Assembly (NCBI GenBank): GCA_027943245.1
Contig: JANDJZ010000468.1
Coordinates: forward strand, 1-29,323
Length of the DNA: 29,323 bases
Reading direction: 5' to 3'
DNA from: Acanthamoeba sp. SK_2022b
Taxonomy: Eukaryota > Discosea > Longamoebia > Acanthamoebidae
Shown: positions 18,805 through 29,323 of the stretch, one piece after another
Numbering within the stretch: the stretch's first letter is position 1
How the letters are laid out: each line of letters starts with the position of its first letter
Translations under genes and position numbers: made by a program
Notes under the pieces: generated by a model
Database searches by the model: none
Told to the model about the DNA's origin: nothing
The model's input: the letters and a program-made list of their open reading frames with translations, nothing else

Positions 18805-21198
18805 CTCGTACAGTCTAGAACAAGAAGCGAAGCAGCCAAGTCAATGCACCAACGCCCCATGCCAGCGGACGTGTCCCCGCGCTCGCTGCTGGTTTGGGGA
18901 GCCCATTCCAAGCTCCTACAGCAAAACGTCGCGTCAGTTGAGTGCCATGGCTCCCAAAGGCAATCTCTTGCAACACGCAGCACGTACGGATGTCGTCTAT
19001 AAAGGTGGATAGCGAGCTGTTGCAGTTGGCGTCATAGAGGCTGGTGTTGTAGACGTAATTGGTCAGCTGGTTGTTGTACACGCTCACGTTTTGCGCGTTG
19101 CAGTAGAACAGCGGCGACAGCTTGATGTCGTCCACCACGTTGCGCCTGATGGTCACGTTGAGCGCCGAGCCGATGTAGAACGCCCCTGCAATCATGTGCT
19201 CCAACTTGTTGTCCTCGAACAGGATGTGCTGCACCGCTCCGGGCGGCGCTCGCGGCATGCCCGAGGGCACGGCCTCCACCATCATCGTGATGGCCGCCCG
19301 GATGGCCGACGGGTCGTTGGCAAAGGCCGAGTGGCCTTGATAGGGCCCGGAGAAGAGCGTGCGGCGTACGGTGATGTTGTAGGGTGGCCGCCCTTCCCAC
19401 CACAAGCCGCAGTCGGTCGTGATCTGCATCGAAGCCATCGTTTGGTTGACCAACTGCGCGCCACCACCCGCCACACGTCAGGGAGTCGGTATGGCGCCTG
19501 TCAGCCAGTGAATGTGGGCGATGAGTACAGTGCAGTTGTCGATGACTGTGTTCTTGTTCTTGAGCAACAGCCCGCGAGCGCGGTTGTTCCGCACGGTCAC
19601 GTTGCGCAGGTAGGCCGACGTGGCCTCGGAGTTGACCACGACGTCCCCCACAAGGACCACGCTCGACAGGGGCTCCCGGAAGATCAGGAGCGTGTAGTTG
19701 GAGAAGGCACGCGCGCTACCGACCGTGGCGTTGGCGACCGTTTGGAAGGCCGCTTCGGGATGCGAGAACCATAGCACGTCCCCGGGGAGATATTGGTCTA
19801 AAAGCGACACGCAGGAGAAGTAAGCGCAGGCCCTCAGCACGTTTGCGCCCAACGGCCAACGTACAGACGGTCTTCAGTGCGCGGCTCGTCGTGTAGGAGG
19901 CGACCCGGATGGCAGTGGCGTTGACGAGCTCGAGGATCTGCGAGTTCATATTCTGGATGTTGAGCCCGTCGTCGCCCGAGCCCTCGAGCACGATATCCTC
20001 CAGCTTGGTCTCGCCACGCGCGCCGGCCAGATTGATGCAGTCGCGGTTCAGCGATCCGTAGCGCTTGCCCTTCTTGAGCACATTGTAGCGCCGCAATGTG
20101 AGATTGTGCGAGAGGCTGGTCACCACGCCCATGCAGGGCGACGAATACATCGTCACGTTCTCCACGACCAGGTCCTGGATAGGACCGTTCCAAACATGTC
20201 AATGTCATCGTAGTCAACTTCAATATCATCACCAACCTTCAAGACAAGCGTACAGTGGGGTAGAGGATTCCCGTAGCGCCAAAGTAGAGAGCTTGCGTGC
20301 ATGTGGGCGACAGCCGCACCCACAGGTACTGCCCCACAAACACGGAGCCTCCGCCGTGGATACGCAGCACTGGCCAATTGGTCACATTGGTGTATGAGAT
20401 GGGCGACTCTCTTGTGCGGTTGTTGGTCGCCGGTGGGTAGATGTCGACTGACCCATTGAAATGGTTGGCCTCAGGCACGAAGCCGATGTAGGCGTAGACG
20501 CTCTGGTTGTACGACGCCGTGTAGTTGTAGATGGACGTGTCCACCGCAAGGTCGAGCCACTGGTTGGTGCCAATGCCCACCACCTTGCCTCCGAAGTTGG
20601 GCAGAGGGTCGTAATCTTGTCAAGACGGTTGGGTAAGCTCAAAAGTGAGTGCTCCGAGGTGCAATGTTGAATCAATGCTCAACACAACGCACCGATAACG
20701 AGGTTGCGGTAGCGCAGCCCTTGCGAGTTGGAAGCGGTGATAGCGGTTGACCAACGGGTGTAGACAAGCGACGAACCCTGTCCGTCGATTGTCAAGTTCC
20801 GGGCTCCGACCGGTACCACCAAAGTTCTGTTGGTGGGCAGGAGACGTTTTCGTTCTTTAGCGTTTTCATATTTTTGGCTATTCGCAGGGAGCACATACCC
20901 GCTCAGACGATACTCGCCGACGAGATCAAAGAGGAGGACGCTGTTGTTGGCCTTGCCTGCGGCAGTGAGAGCAGTGGTGAGGTTGGCCAGCTGGTCCGAG
21001 CCGGTGTCGGGTTGAGCCCCATAGGCGCTCACCTTGAACACTTCGCCGGAGTCAGCGTCGCTCCCGCAAGCCAGAGCCACAAGGATCGCGAGCAACAGGC
21101 CCAACGTGTGGCAAAGTGGTGCTTGCATGCTGCTATTGTTGTTAGCCAGTCCTGCCCTGGCGGACTCCGTTGGGCGTTGTCCGATGTCCAGTAAAATC
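18805..21198 (-). repeat. Segmental duplication unit, copy B
   Basis: Same orientation as copy A, about 5.2 kb of unrelated sequence away. It starts with CTCGTACAGTCTAGAAC and ends with CCAGTAAAATCCAA upstream of the ATG. Confidence 0.85.
18815..21128 (-). CDS. Secreted right-handed parallel beta-helix protein, copy B
   Basis: Paralogue of the gene at 11272-13571. Exons (minus) 21128-20899, 20826-20693, 20615-20254, 20174-19865, 19797-19529 and 19453-18815 give 647 aa; the first five exons have exactly the lengths of copy A's exons and the last is one codon longer. The signal peptide is re-worded (HTLGLLLAILVALACG) but the mature start VFKVSAYGAQPDTGSDQ is conserved. Replacements are scattered and the frame stays open, so both copies appear functional. 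Intron positions match while intron sequences differ, which shows duplication at DNA level followed by divergence, not retroposition. The C-terminus has one inserted residue (PKPAASAG against PKLASAG) before the same hydrophobic tail. Upstream, the START gene is co-oriented 190 bp away. Confidence 0.85.
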
Positions 21199-21317
21199 CA
21201 ACCAAAAGTTAATTGTCTTTTTAATTCTTGCCGCACCAGCGGTTGGGAGACACGCGAAAAAGAAAGCTCACAAATAAAATAAATAACAAAATGTCCAGAG
21301 GGAGGGGCGTGAGGCGG

Positions 21318-22577
21318 TCACTTGTTGAATGACTTGACGCCCTTCTCGAGCAGCAGCTTGATCCTGAACACGGCCACCCCACCACCTCGTTAAAGCACCC
21401 ACGAAAGTGAACGGTGTGCGCGCAGAGGCGGCTGCGTACTTGGCAAGCACGAGAGGCTGATCGACATCAAAATTGACGGCCCACTTGGGCAGGTAGCCGC
21501 AAGGGTCGCATTCGCAGATGTAGGTGACCACACAAGCATCGGGATTGCCGGCGACACTGTGATGTAACACGACAGAGAGAGAATGCACGCGCATTGAGTT
21601 CCATTTTATATCATCAGGAGCGTTAGAGAGAGTGGCCAGTGCGCGAGCCGTACGCCTTGATCTGGTAACCAGAGGCTCGCAGGTCGGCCCGCACGTATTG
21701 CTCGGTGGTGGGCACGTGGCCGGAATCGACCGAGCGGGCGATGGCGAGCCATGTCTCGTCATCCACCTTGGTGTAGACCTCCAGGCACTGGAAGTCCCGC
21801 GGGTAGAGCGGGAAGGGGAACCTGAGATCGGGGCCAGACACAAGCTCCATCAGCACAACAAGAACAACCAATAAATGTTGTAAAATATATAAAAATTATA
21901 AATTATTGTTGGGTAAACTATGTGAGTCGACGCGTACTTGAACTGGTAGTGGAGGATGGCGTGCTCGGGGTCATACTGCTGGCAGACCTTGGAGCTTATG
22001 TACAGCTGGTCCACGTACTTGAGATGGGTAGAGTCCACCAGGGCCTCGAACACCTTCTCGGGCGCCACGTTGATGGTGATTTGACCTGACGGAAGAGCGG
22101 GAGGGTTAGAGGCCAACCGTGAGCCACTGGTGCAGAGCATAGCAGCAGCGGGAGGTGGACACCTCGCAGCCGGTTGATGTCAGACGAAGCAGTGGCCTTG
22201 CGGTGGATGGTGACGCCATCCTGGGTCTTGGCCAGCTGTTATGTGATCACCCGCCCAAAGTGGGTTAAACGGTGTGGTATTTAAATATTTAATTAATTGA
22301 AACAATACGGTATTAAACAAAAAAAGTGTACCTGCCAGCCATCTTCGGGACGGCCCTGGACCGTCTCCACGAACTCGGCAACCATGGCACGACCCACCTC
22401 TTGGTAGTTATCCGCTGTGACCTTGTCGAGGGCCCTCGCCGGTCCCGCCTTTGGTTTCTCGCCCTCTGCAGATTTTCCAAATCACCCAACGATCGTTGCG
22501 CGTTTGGGGGTGGGGAGTGGCATACCAGGAGCAGCCTTGGCCGCATCGTTCTTGGCACCGAAGAGGGAGTTCCACAT
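21318..22577 (-). CDS. Stand-alone START-domain lipid-transfer protein (245 aa)
   Basis: START proteins bind and move a single lipid or sterol between membranes. Seven exons (minus) 22577-22526, 22465-22332, 22235-22163, 22085-21938, 21821-21654, 21556-21440 and 21363-21318 join in frame to 245 aa, almost entirely one START domain: DGVTIHRKATAS, VAPEKVFEALVD, HYQFKFPFPLYPRDFQCLE, VRADLRASGYQIKAV, then VVTYICECDPCGYLPKWAVN and the C-terminal lid helix KIKLLLEKGVKSFNK. No signal peptide or membrane span, so a cytosolic PCTP-like shuttle is the natural reading. It is head-to-head with the START-NRPS gene, whose ATG lies 432 bp away. Confidence 0.9.
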
Positions 22578-23008
22578 GGTAAAGGTTGGTAGTTGCTCGT
22601 AACTAAAAAAAATGAAAGCTTGGCCACGAAGACGAACCAAGGTTTCCTTGGCCGTTTCCAGTCGCCTCTTTTTGATGCATTTATTATGGAGTTCTAGAAA
22701 AACCCCGAAGATGGAATTTCATGCATCTCTGGTTTTCCGCAATACATTGATTTTTGGAATACCTCGCGTAATTTGTGGAGTTGAGAATTGAAATGGCCAA
22801 CGACTTTCTGGCCGCAACATTGCCTTGAACCCCGACAGCCGGACTCGAGTTGGTGTTTGGTTGCACCCTACCAACGCCTCGCCTTCGCGTGCCCTCCAAT
22901 CCCTCCTGCCGCTGTTCTGTTCTCTGCGTGAGGGCAGGTGCCTGCGAGCAGAGACAGACAAGAGATTGGATCTGCCATTTCCGATTTCCGTTCAAGATCG
23001 AGTGAGAA
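22578..23008. promoter_or_regulatory. Bidirectional promoter region between two START genes
   Basis: 431 bp separate the head-to-head ATGs of the stand-alone START gene (minus) and the START-NRPS gene (plus). No ORF here has recognisable motifs. Both 5' UTRs and both promoters must lie within it unless undetected 5' exons exist. Confidence 0.45.
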
Positions 23009-26000
23009 ATGGAGCGATTCTTCAATGGATTCGGATCCTCACAAAAGCACACCAGCAGCAAGGAAGCTATAAAGGATTGTGTGGCTAAACCAAGCGATGA
23101 TGAGGATTTTGAACGCAAGGGGAAGGAAGTACTGCAGGCCTTCATCGACCTCGCAAAGGAGGAAACGACCACGCGATTGGGGTGGAAGCAGACCAAGGAG
23201 TACAAGGGCATCGTCGTCTACGAGAAGCGGCGCCCTGATTCTGCCATCAACCTTTTGCGATTCGAGACGCGAGTCATGATTGACGCCGAAACGCTGATCT
23301 CCTTCCTGAACGACGCCGAATTCCTGCAGCGCGTAGCGCCAGCTGTCTTCACCGCCAAGACTCTCTTGCGCCAATTTGATGACAACCATTCGATACTTCA
23401 CTTCACCTTTCCAACAATCGGGCCCATCGCCAACCGCGACCTCACCACCTTCGAGACGTCTGCCCGCCATGTCGCAGGTGCCTCTCTCCTTGATCCTTTT
23501 TTTTATTCTATTATTGTATTATAATTGCCATAAAAACCGCAAGCATCCATTATTGCCATTGTGTGCTACACGCCATGTCCTCATACGCAGAAACGTGCTG
23601 CTTGTGCGTGCATAGGGTTCGACTTTGTAACGGCGGCTCGCAGCATTGAGGTGCCCTCCAGCCCTCCAGCCCCTGGCGTCGTGCGCGCCTACGTGTCGGT
23701 ACGACCCCCTCCTCCTCTCTTTTCTCCTTCTGCAGACCTCGCTTGCGTAGAGACGCTGGTGCTGCTCAGATGGTGGTCGTTTAGCTGAGGCAAGGCTCCA
23801 CGCAGGTGACCGGCTATGGCGTCATACGCGACGCCGAGACCAGCTGCAAGCTCGTGCACATTGTCCACGTCAACCCCAAGGGTAGGCTCGCCTCTTCCCC
23901 CCCCCCCCTCTTGCGAGCGTTCAGTGCCACTGTGTAGAGTGCTCGCCCATCGCTGACGCCGTGGTCATCCGTTTCCGTTTGGATGGGGCTCGCTGGCCAG
24001 GCGCGCTCATCCCGATGCTGGTCAACATGTTCCAGATGAAGCCTCCGCTGGAGGCCGTGGTGGCCATCTGCGCCTACTGCGCCGATTTTGCGCGCAGACG
24101 CGCCGACCGACTGCTGGCCCAGCCCGATAAGGCAAAGGAAGCCGACGGAGACATGCCCGAGCCCGTCGCGACCTTTGCTCAAGAAGGCGCCACGCAAGCC
24201 GCCAACACAGCCGACGAGGGTTCGTTCGCGCCGCTCGCTTGTGGTGTCGTTTCCTCTCCGAGAAGAGCGTTGCTGATGTCATCTCTCGCTCGTTGCTATG
24301 CGACACAGGCGACTCGTACAGCCACCTGCTCGAGCGGCTCATGGACAACCCGAGCGTGCTCGATCAGCTCATGAGCCTCACGCCCATCAAGCGCCTCATC
24401 AAGGACACCGCGCTGCTCAAATCCCTCATGAACGGCGACAAAGGTAACGATCATTACGTAATTGTATTATTGCTAAATTCCATTATTTATTATATTATAT
24501 TATATATTTTAATGTAATATTTATTTATTTATTTATTAAATAAAAAATGTCGGACCGCGTGCACAGGTGGCAAGTTGGCGGAGATGTTCGAAGACAAGGC
24601 CCAGCTCGAGGACCTGTGCGACATGATCATCTCCGGCGAGCTCTCGATGCAGGAGCTGACGGGCCTGCTCAACGAGATGTTTGGCTACGAGGACGCGGAC
24701 AAGGCCGGCGACCGGGCGAACGAGGACAAGTACCGCCTGAAGGTGATCGAGGCCTCCCTGCAGGGCCAGCAGGACGCGCTGCAGTTCCAGGTGTTGGACG
24801 AGCACGAGCTCATCACGCCGCTCGGCGCCGTCGAGGACGGGAGCGACGCACACGCGACGTCGCCCCGACACGGCCGCTGGACCGCCGCCCCGCTCACCGT
24901 CCAGCAGCACAACGTCTTCCAGCGCATTCACGCGGCGGGCCACGCCTCGCACGTCCAGCAGTGGTGCTGCGACATTCGCTGCGACTCGTCGCCGTCGTCG
25001 TCGCAGCCGCCGCTGTCGGCCGCCCAGGTGTGCCAGATGTGGGAGACGCTGATCGAGTGCCACCCGGGCCTGCGCACGCTTCTGCTGCGGGTCAAGCCGG
25101 GCATGCGCCGACGAGGCGGCAGCGGCACCTCCTCGCCCTCGCTCCCCTCCTCCTCCTCCTCTTCGTCATCGTCGTCGTTGGCGTCTTCGTCTTCGTCCAT
25201 CTATCAGGTGCAGCCCGCCCGCAACCTGCCCTTCGCCTTCCGGGAGGTCGACTGGTCGGCCAAGTCGCGCGAGGAGCAGGAGCGGGAGTGGGCCGAGCTC
25301 GTGCGGGCCGACGCGCGGAGCGGGTTCGACCTGCGGCGGCTGGAGCACCTCGTGCGGGTCACGCTGGCCATGACCGCCGTCGGCGAGATGAAGCTGCTGT
25401 GGACCTTCCACGCGGCCCTGCTCGACCACCGGTCGGCGGCCGTCGTGCTGGCCCACTTCATGCGCCTCGTCCACGGCAAGGAGGCGCGGCAGGCCGCCTC
25501 CAGCGTGGACAGCCAGAGCTCCTCCCCGCTCGTGCTGGCCCCGTTCATGATGACGACAACGACAACGACGACGACGACGCCCTCCAAGGACGAGCAGGCC
25601 AAGCGAGAGGACGAGGAGAAGCGATTTTGGCGGGAGGCCCTGCGAGAGATTCGGGCTCCCACGCCCCTCTTCAAGGCGAGCCCCACCGCGGAAAGGGGTA
25701 CTTGTTACTACTTATATTTAAATTTATTTCATTAATTAATTAATTATTTTCATATCTATTTATTTACTAAAACGAAACTTTTCGTCAATGCAGAAGCGGG
25801 CGAACAGCGAGTGGTCAAGGTGCCGCTGGCAGCCAAGGCGCTCGCGGACCTACAGAAGCTGGCACAGCGCCACCAGGTGCCTTTCCCCCGGCGTGGCCAT
25901 CATCGGCGCCCTGGGCGTGTCGACTGACGCTTGCCGCGTTGTCGACAAAAAACAGGTTGCGTTCGAGACCGTGCTCCTCGCCGCGTGGGCCTGCCTGCTG

Positions 26001-28634
26001 CAGCGATGCAGCGGCGGAGAGAAGCGAGTCCTGTTCGGCGCCCTGCTTCCGCCGTCGTCGGTCGCTGCCGGAGCCGACGCCCCGCTGGGCTGCGCCCATT
26101 CGGCGGTGCCGACCGTGGTGGACTTCAACGAGGACACGTACGCCGGCGACGACGGCGCGCTCGGGGAGAGCGGCGTGGGCGTGCGGCTCGACGCCTTCCT
26201 GCGGCGACTGGACGCCACGTTGCGCGCGACCGCCGAGCGACCGCACGGGCAGCTCAGCATCGCCGCCATCCAGCAGCAGAGCGAGGTGGCCGCCGAATAC
26301 GGCCTGTTCGAGAGCCTCTTCGTGTGGGACGACTACACTCACCGCCTCGTCGCGCGCGACTCCGGTGGCGCGGCGACCGTGACCGTCAGCGACATGGCCG
26401 CAGCGGCCACCAACTGGCAGTACCCGCTGGTCCTGCTCGTCAGGCAGCAGGCCACGTCGGCATCGTCGCCGTACGAGCTGGCGCTGTGCTATGACGACGG
26501 CGTGTGGCGCCCCAAGGACGCGCAGCGGTTGGGCGGCTATCTGTCGACACTTCTCGTCGGTCTGTCGACAGCCGAGCCCGCGCGGACGGTTCACTCGCTG
26601 CCCCTGTTGCCCGAGGACGAGGTCAGGCGGCTGGTGGTGGCCCACAACGACAACGCGCGGGCCTACCCCGCCGACGTGCGCATCGAGCAGCTCTTCGAGG
26701 CCCAGGCCGCGCGCACGCCCGACCAGGTGGCCATCACCTTTGACGAGCTGGGCCAGGCCCTCACCTACCGCGAGCTCGATCGGCGGGCCAACCAGGTCGC
26801 CCACTACCTGCTGTCGGAACAGAATCTCGGCAAGGGCTCCCTGCTCGCCATCTACATGTACGCCTCCTCCTCTTGCTCGCGCTCATTGGTCGACCAATGC
26901 AACATTTTATTATTATTATTTATTTATTTTATTTTAATTGAATTTTTCATGGTGCACATTAGGACTCGATGCGTGGAGGTGGTGGTGGCAATCTTCGGTA
27001 TCATCAAAGCCGGTGCGGCCTACCTGCCGCTCGACCCCGAGTACGTTCATCTCCCCCAACGCGGCCATAGATCAACTACCGCGCTGTGTTGCTCTAACTG
27101 CGCCCAACTTCCATTTCTTTTATTATTTATTGTTTTTTATTGTTTTTTATAACGCGAGCAGAACGCCCAAGGAACGCGTGTGGCAAATCGCCAAGGACGC
27201 CAACGTGGCGAGCATCGTCACACAGCGAGCCAAGGCCGATGTCCTCTTCTCCGGCCACGGTACACTACGTCGCCTTCCAAGAAGAAAAACCTGGCCGCCG
27301 CTTGCGATTGGGTCCTCTAACGCGTGCGTATTCAGACGGAGAATGCGCGGCGTTGTGCTTGGACGACCCGGCGGTGGTGAGCGCCATCCAGAGCACGCCC
27401 GACTCGCCTGTGCCTGCTGACGTCACCGCCGCGTTGGACTCGAGCCAGCTCATCTACATCATTTACACAAGCGGTACCCTCCCCTCGCCTCCCTCTATTT
27501 TATTTTATATTTATTTGTTTTATTATTTTTTAGCTTTTTATGATTTTTTGTTTTATTTTTTCGTTTGCTTGGTTTGCTCTCACACGCACGCTCGCATTGC
27601 TCAGGCTCGACCGGCAAGCCCAAGGGCGTGCGAATCTGCCACCGGGGCCTGGTCAACCAATTCCAGTACATCCAAGCCCAGCCGGGCATGCGCCAGGGCG
27701 ACGTCATCCTGGGCGTGAGGTAACTCCCCCCCCCGCTCCATATCCGACCACGCCTCTAACAATTACATCTATTATTATTGTTTTATTATCCGAAAAACAA
27801 CAGCACGCTCTCGTTTGACATTGCGCAGTTGGAGCTCGTGCTGCCCCTCACCTGCGGAGCCAAGATCGTGATGGTGTCCTCCGCCATCCAGCGGTAACCC
27901 CTCGGGCCCTCTCTCCCCCTCTCCCACGCAAGCAACTCCTTCGCTCCTAACGCGTCGCGACACAACAGGGACGGCTTCCGCCTCAAGACGCTGCTCGAGG
28001 AGAGGCTGGCCGCGCGAGAGCCCATCACCGTCATGCAGGCCACCCCGGCCTCGTGGCGCATGCTGTGGTACGCCCGTCGCCCCCCCCCGCCCCCTTCTCA
28101 CCCGCCCGGCTGACGTCAGCTCGTGTCTCCCGCGGCTGCCCCACAGCGCGGCGGGCTGGCAGGGCGACGCCGAGCACCTGCGGATCTGGTGCGGCGGGGA
28201 GGCCATGACGTGCGACCTCGCGCGGCAGCTCCTGCCGCGCTGCGCCGCGCTGTGGAACATGTACGGGCCCACCGAGACCACCGTGTGGGCCTCGGCCCTC
28301 CGCGTGACCCTCGACCACACGCAGGGCTCCTCCATTCCCGTCGGTAAGCCACGCTTGCGCCCTCGTCCTCCTGGCCGTTGGAATTCGCATTCCAATGGAG
28401 CCACATTAAGGGAGCTAGGTATCTGAAGAATGCGTGTTGTGTGTGCATTCTTTCGGTATATCGGCAGGCGGCAAGGAGCACAACAGCCAGTTCTTCCTCC
28501 TGGACGCCTACCGGCAACTGGTGCCCACCGGCGTGCTCGGGGAGTTGTATATAGCCGGCGACGGTACGCACACCGCACACGCACACGCACACGACCGAAC
28601 TGGCTCCGGTGGAGAGAGGCCTGATCGTTCTCTC

Positions 28635-28692
<58 letters not shown>

Positions 28693-28935
28693 GGCGTGGG
28701 TTCGTACGTCGACCCGGAGATGACGGCACGGTCGTTTGTAGATAATCCATTCAAGACCACGCACCTGCCCCAGTCGAGCGACAAGATGTTCCGAGTCGGC
28801 GACGTGCTGCGCTACAGGGACACCGACGACAACACTCTCGGTGCGCCTCTCCCCCCCCCACCGCCTCCCCCCGCCGCTGAGGCATGCGTGGAATGCGCGG
28901 TCGTAGTGGTGCTGGGGAGGCTCACACACACACAC

Positions 28936-28997
<62 letters not shown>

Positions 28998-29323
28998 TAT
29001 AGAATTCTTGGGGCGAGTCGACCACCAGGTCAAGATTCGGGGCTACAGGATCGAGCTCGAGGAGATCATGAACTGCATCTACCAGCACGCGACGGTCAAG
29101 GAGTGCCTGGTGGTGGCCAAGGAGCCCGACTACGCCGGCGGCGAGAAGTACCTGGTGGCCTACATCATCGCCGTCAAGGCCGACGAGCTCGCGAACGGCG
29201 GCGGCGGCGGCGAGCACGAGTCGAGGGCGCGCATGGTGCAGGAGCTGCGGCTGCTGCTCGAGGAGCGCCTGCCGGCCTACATGGTGCCCTCCCACTTCAT
29301 GGTCCTCGACCGGTGGCCCCTCT
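23009..29323 (+). CDS. START domain – condensation-like – adenylation NRPS fusion (3' end outside window)
   Basis: One frame-consistent model of 18 exons, about 1492 residues so far: 23009-23477, 23616-23698, 23806-23881, 24001-24219, 24309-24443, 24567-25697, 25794-25876, 25956-26857, 26963-27040, 27162-27259, 27336-27473, 27605-27719, 27804-27893, 27969-28067, 28147-28343, 28468-28563, 28694-28840, 29003 onward. START (about 30-235): KEYKGIVVYEKRR, FPTIGPIANRDLTTFET, VNPKGALIPMLVNMFQMKPP. A helical linker follows (235-415). The condensation-like domain (about 415-910) has PLTVQQHNVFQRIH and HPGLRTLLLR, but FHAALLDH replaces HHxxxDG near residue 609. The adenylation domain (about 930 onward) has LTYRELDRRANQVA, AGAAYLPLDPE, YTSGSTGKPKGV, MYGPTETT, GELYIAGDG, RVGDVLRY and GRVDHQVKIRGYRIELEE, so its core appears intact. 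It should activate an amino acid as adenylate; the carrier domain must lie beyond the window. START and condensation regions share exon 24567-25697. Confidence 0.85.
28637..28687. repeat. (CA)n microsatellite
   Basis: In the 28564-28693 intron of the START-NRPS gene, ending at the splice acceptor. Confidence 0.95.
28923..28993. repeat. (CA)n microsatellite
   Basis: In the 28841-29002 intron of the START-NRPS gene, ending 9 bp before the splice acceptor. Confidence 0.95.

Noticed and set aside
19091..19774. 227-aa plus-strand ORF opposite beta-helix copy B
   Set aside because: Antisense of a conserved coding exon; the equivalent frame in copy A is also just a mirror of the gene.
23009..24517. 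START domain as a separate gene ending in the intron near 24517
   Set aside because: The exon 5/6 splice (24443 to 24567) is in frame with standard GT-AG and continues into the condensation-like domain; still, cDNA is needed.
25815..26804. 329-aa minus-strand ORF opposite the condensation/adenylation region
   Set aside because: Antisense shadow caused by high third-position GC; it lacks motifs, while the plus strand reads continuous NRPS domains.

Overview
The window is nuclear DNA of a GC-rich, intron-dense protist. An Acanthamoeba-like amoebozoan fits best. Coding exons are GC-rich, introns are mostly about 50-150 nt, microsatellites sit inside introns, and one gene is a class II cyclic-nucleotide phosphodiesterase with cyclic-nucleotide-binding domains, an architecture known from Dictyostelium. 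No rRNA, tRNA, CRISPR array or bacterial operon was seen. All gene models below were built by hand, choosing splice sites that keep the reading frame; none is backed by transcript data.

Layout. 1-4703 (minus): a GbpA/GbpB-type phosphodiesterase running off the left edge. 4973-7313 (plus): a 543-aa alpha-helical repeat protein, divergent from the first gene across 269 bp. 7391-11148 (minus): a compact run of a 224-aa multi-pass membrane protein, a TMEM14-family protein, and a GpsA-type glycerol-3-phosphate dehydrogenase with a long, targeting-like N-terminus. 11272-13571 and 18815-21128 (minus): two nearly identical six-exon secreted beta-helix proteins, the products of a DNA-level segmental duplication. 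Between them lie a plus-strand gene encoding Skp1 + F-box + helical repeats in one chain (14716-17799), a small AT-hook-like ORF, and a decayed copia-type retrotransposon fragment. 21318-22577 (minus): a 245-aa stand-alone START lipid-transfer protein. 23009 to the right edge (plus): an 18-exon reading frame that joins a START domain, a helical linker, a condensation-like domain lacking its catalytic histidine, and an NRPS adenylation domain; it continues past the window.

The most unusual finding is the START-C*-A gene. It reads as a lipid-binding domain physically joined to a nonribosomal peptide synthetase module whose specificity pocket resembles the glycine code. It sits head-to-head with a second START gene, which suggests a shared promoter. 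The second most unusual is the Skp1-F-box fusion, which would dock its repeat domain on a cullin without a separate Skp1. Three introns can only be modelled with GC donors. All simple-sequence tracts in the mapped genes lie in introns, apart from Ser and Thr runs encoded within the condensation-like domain.
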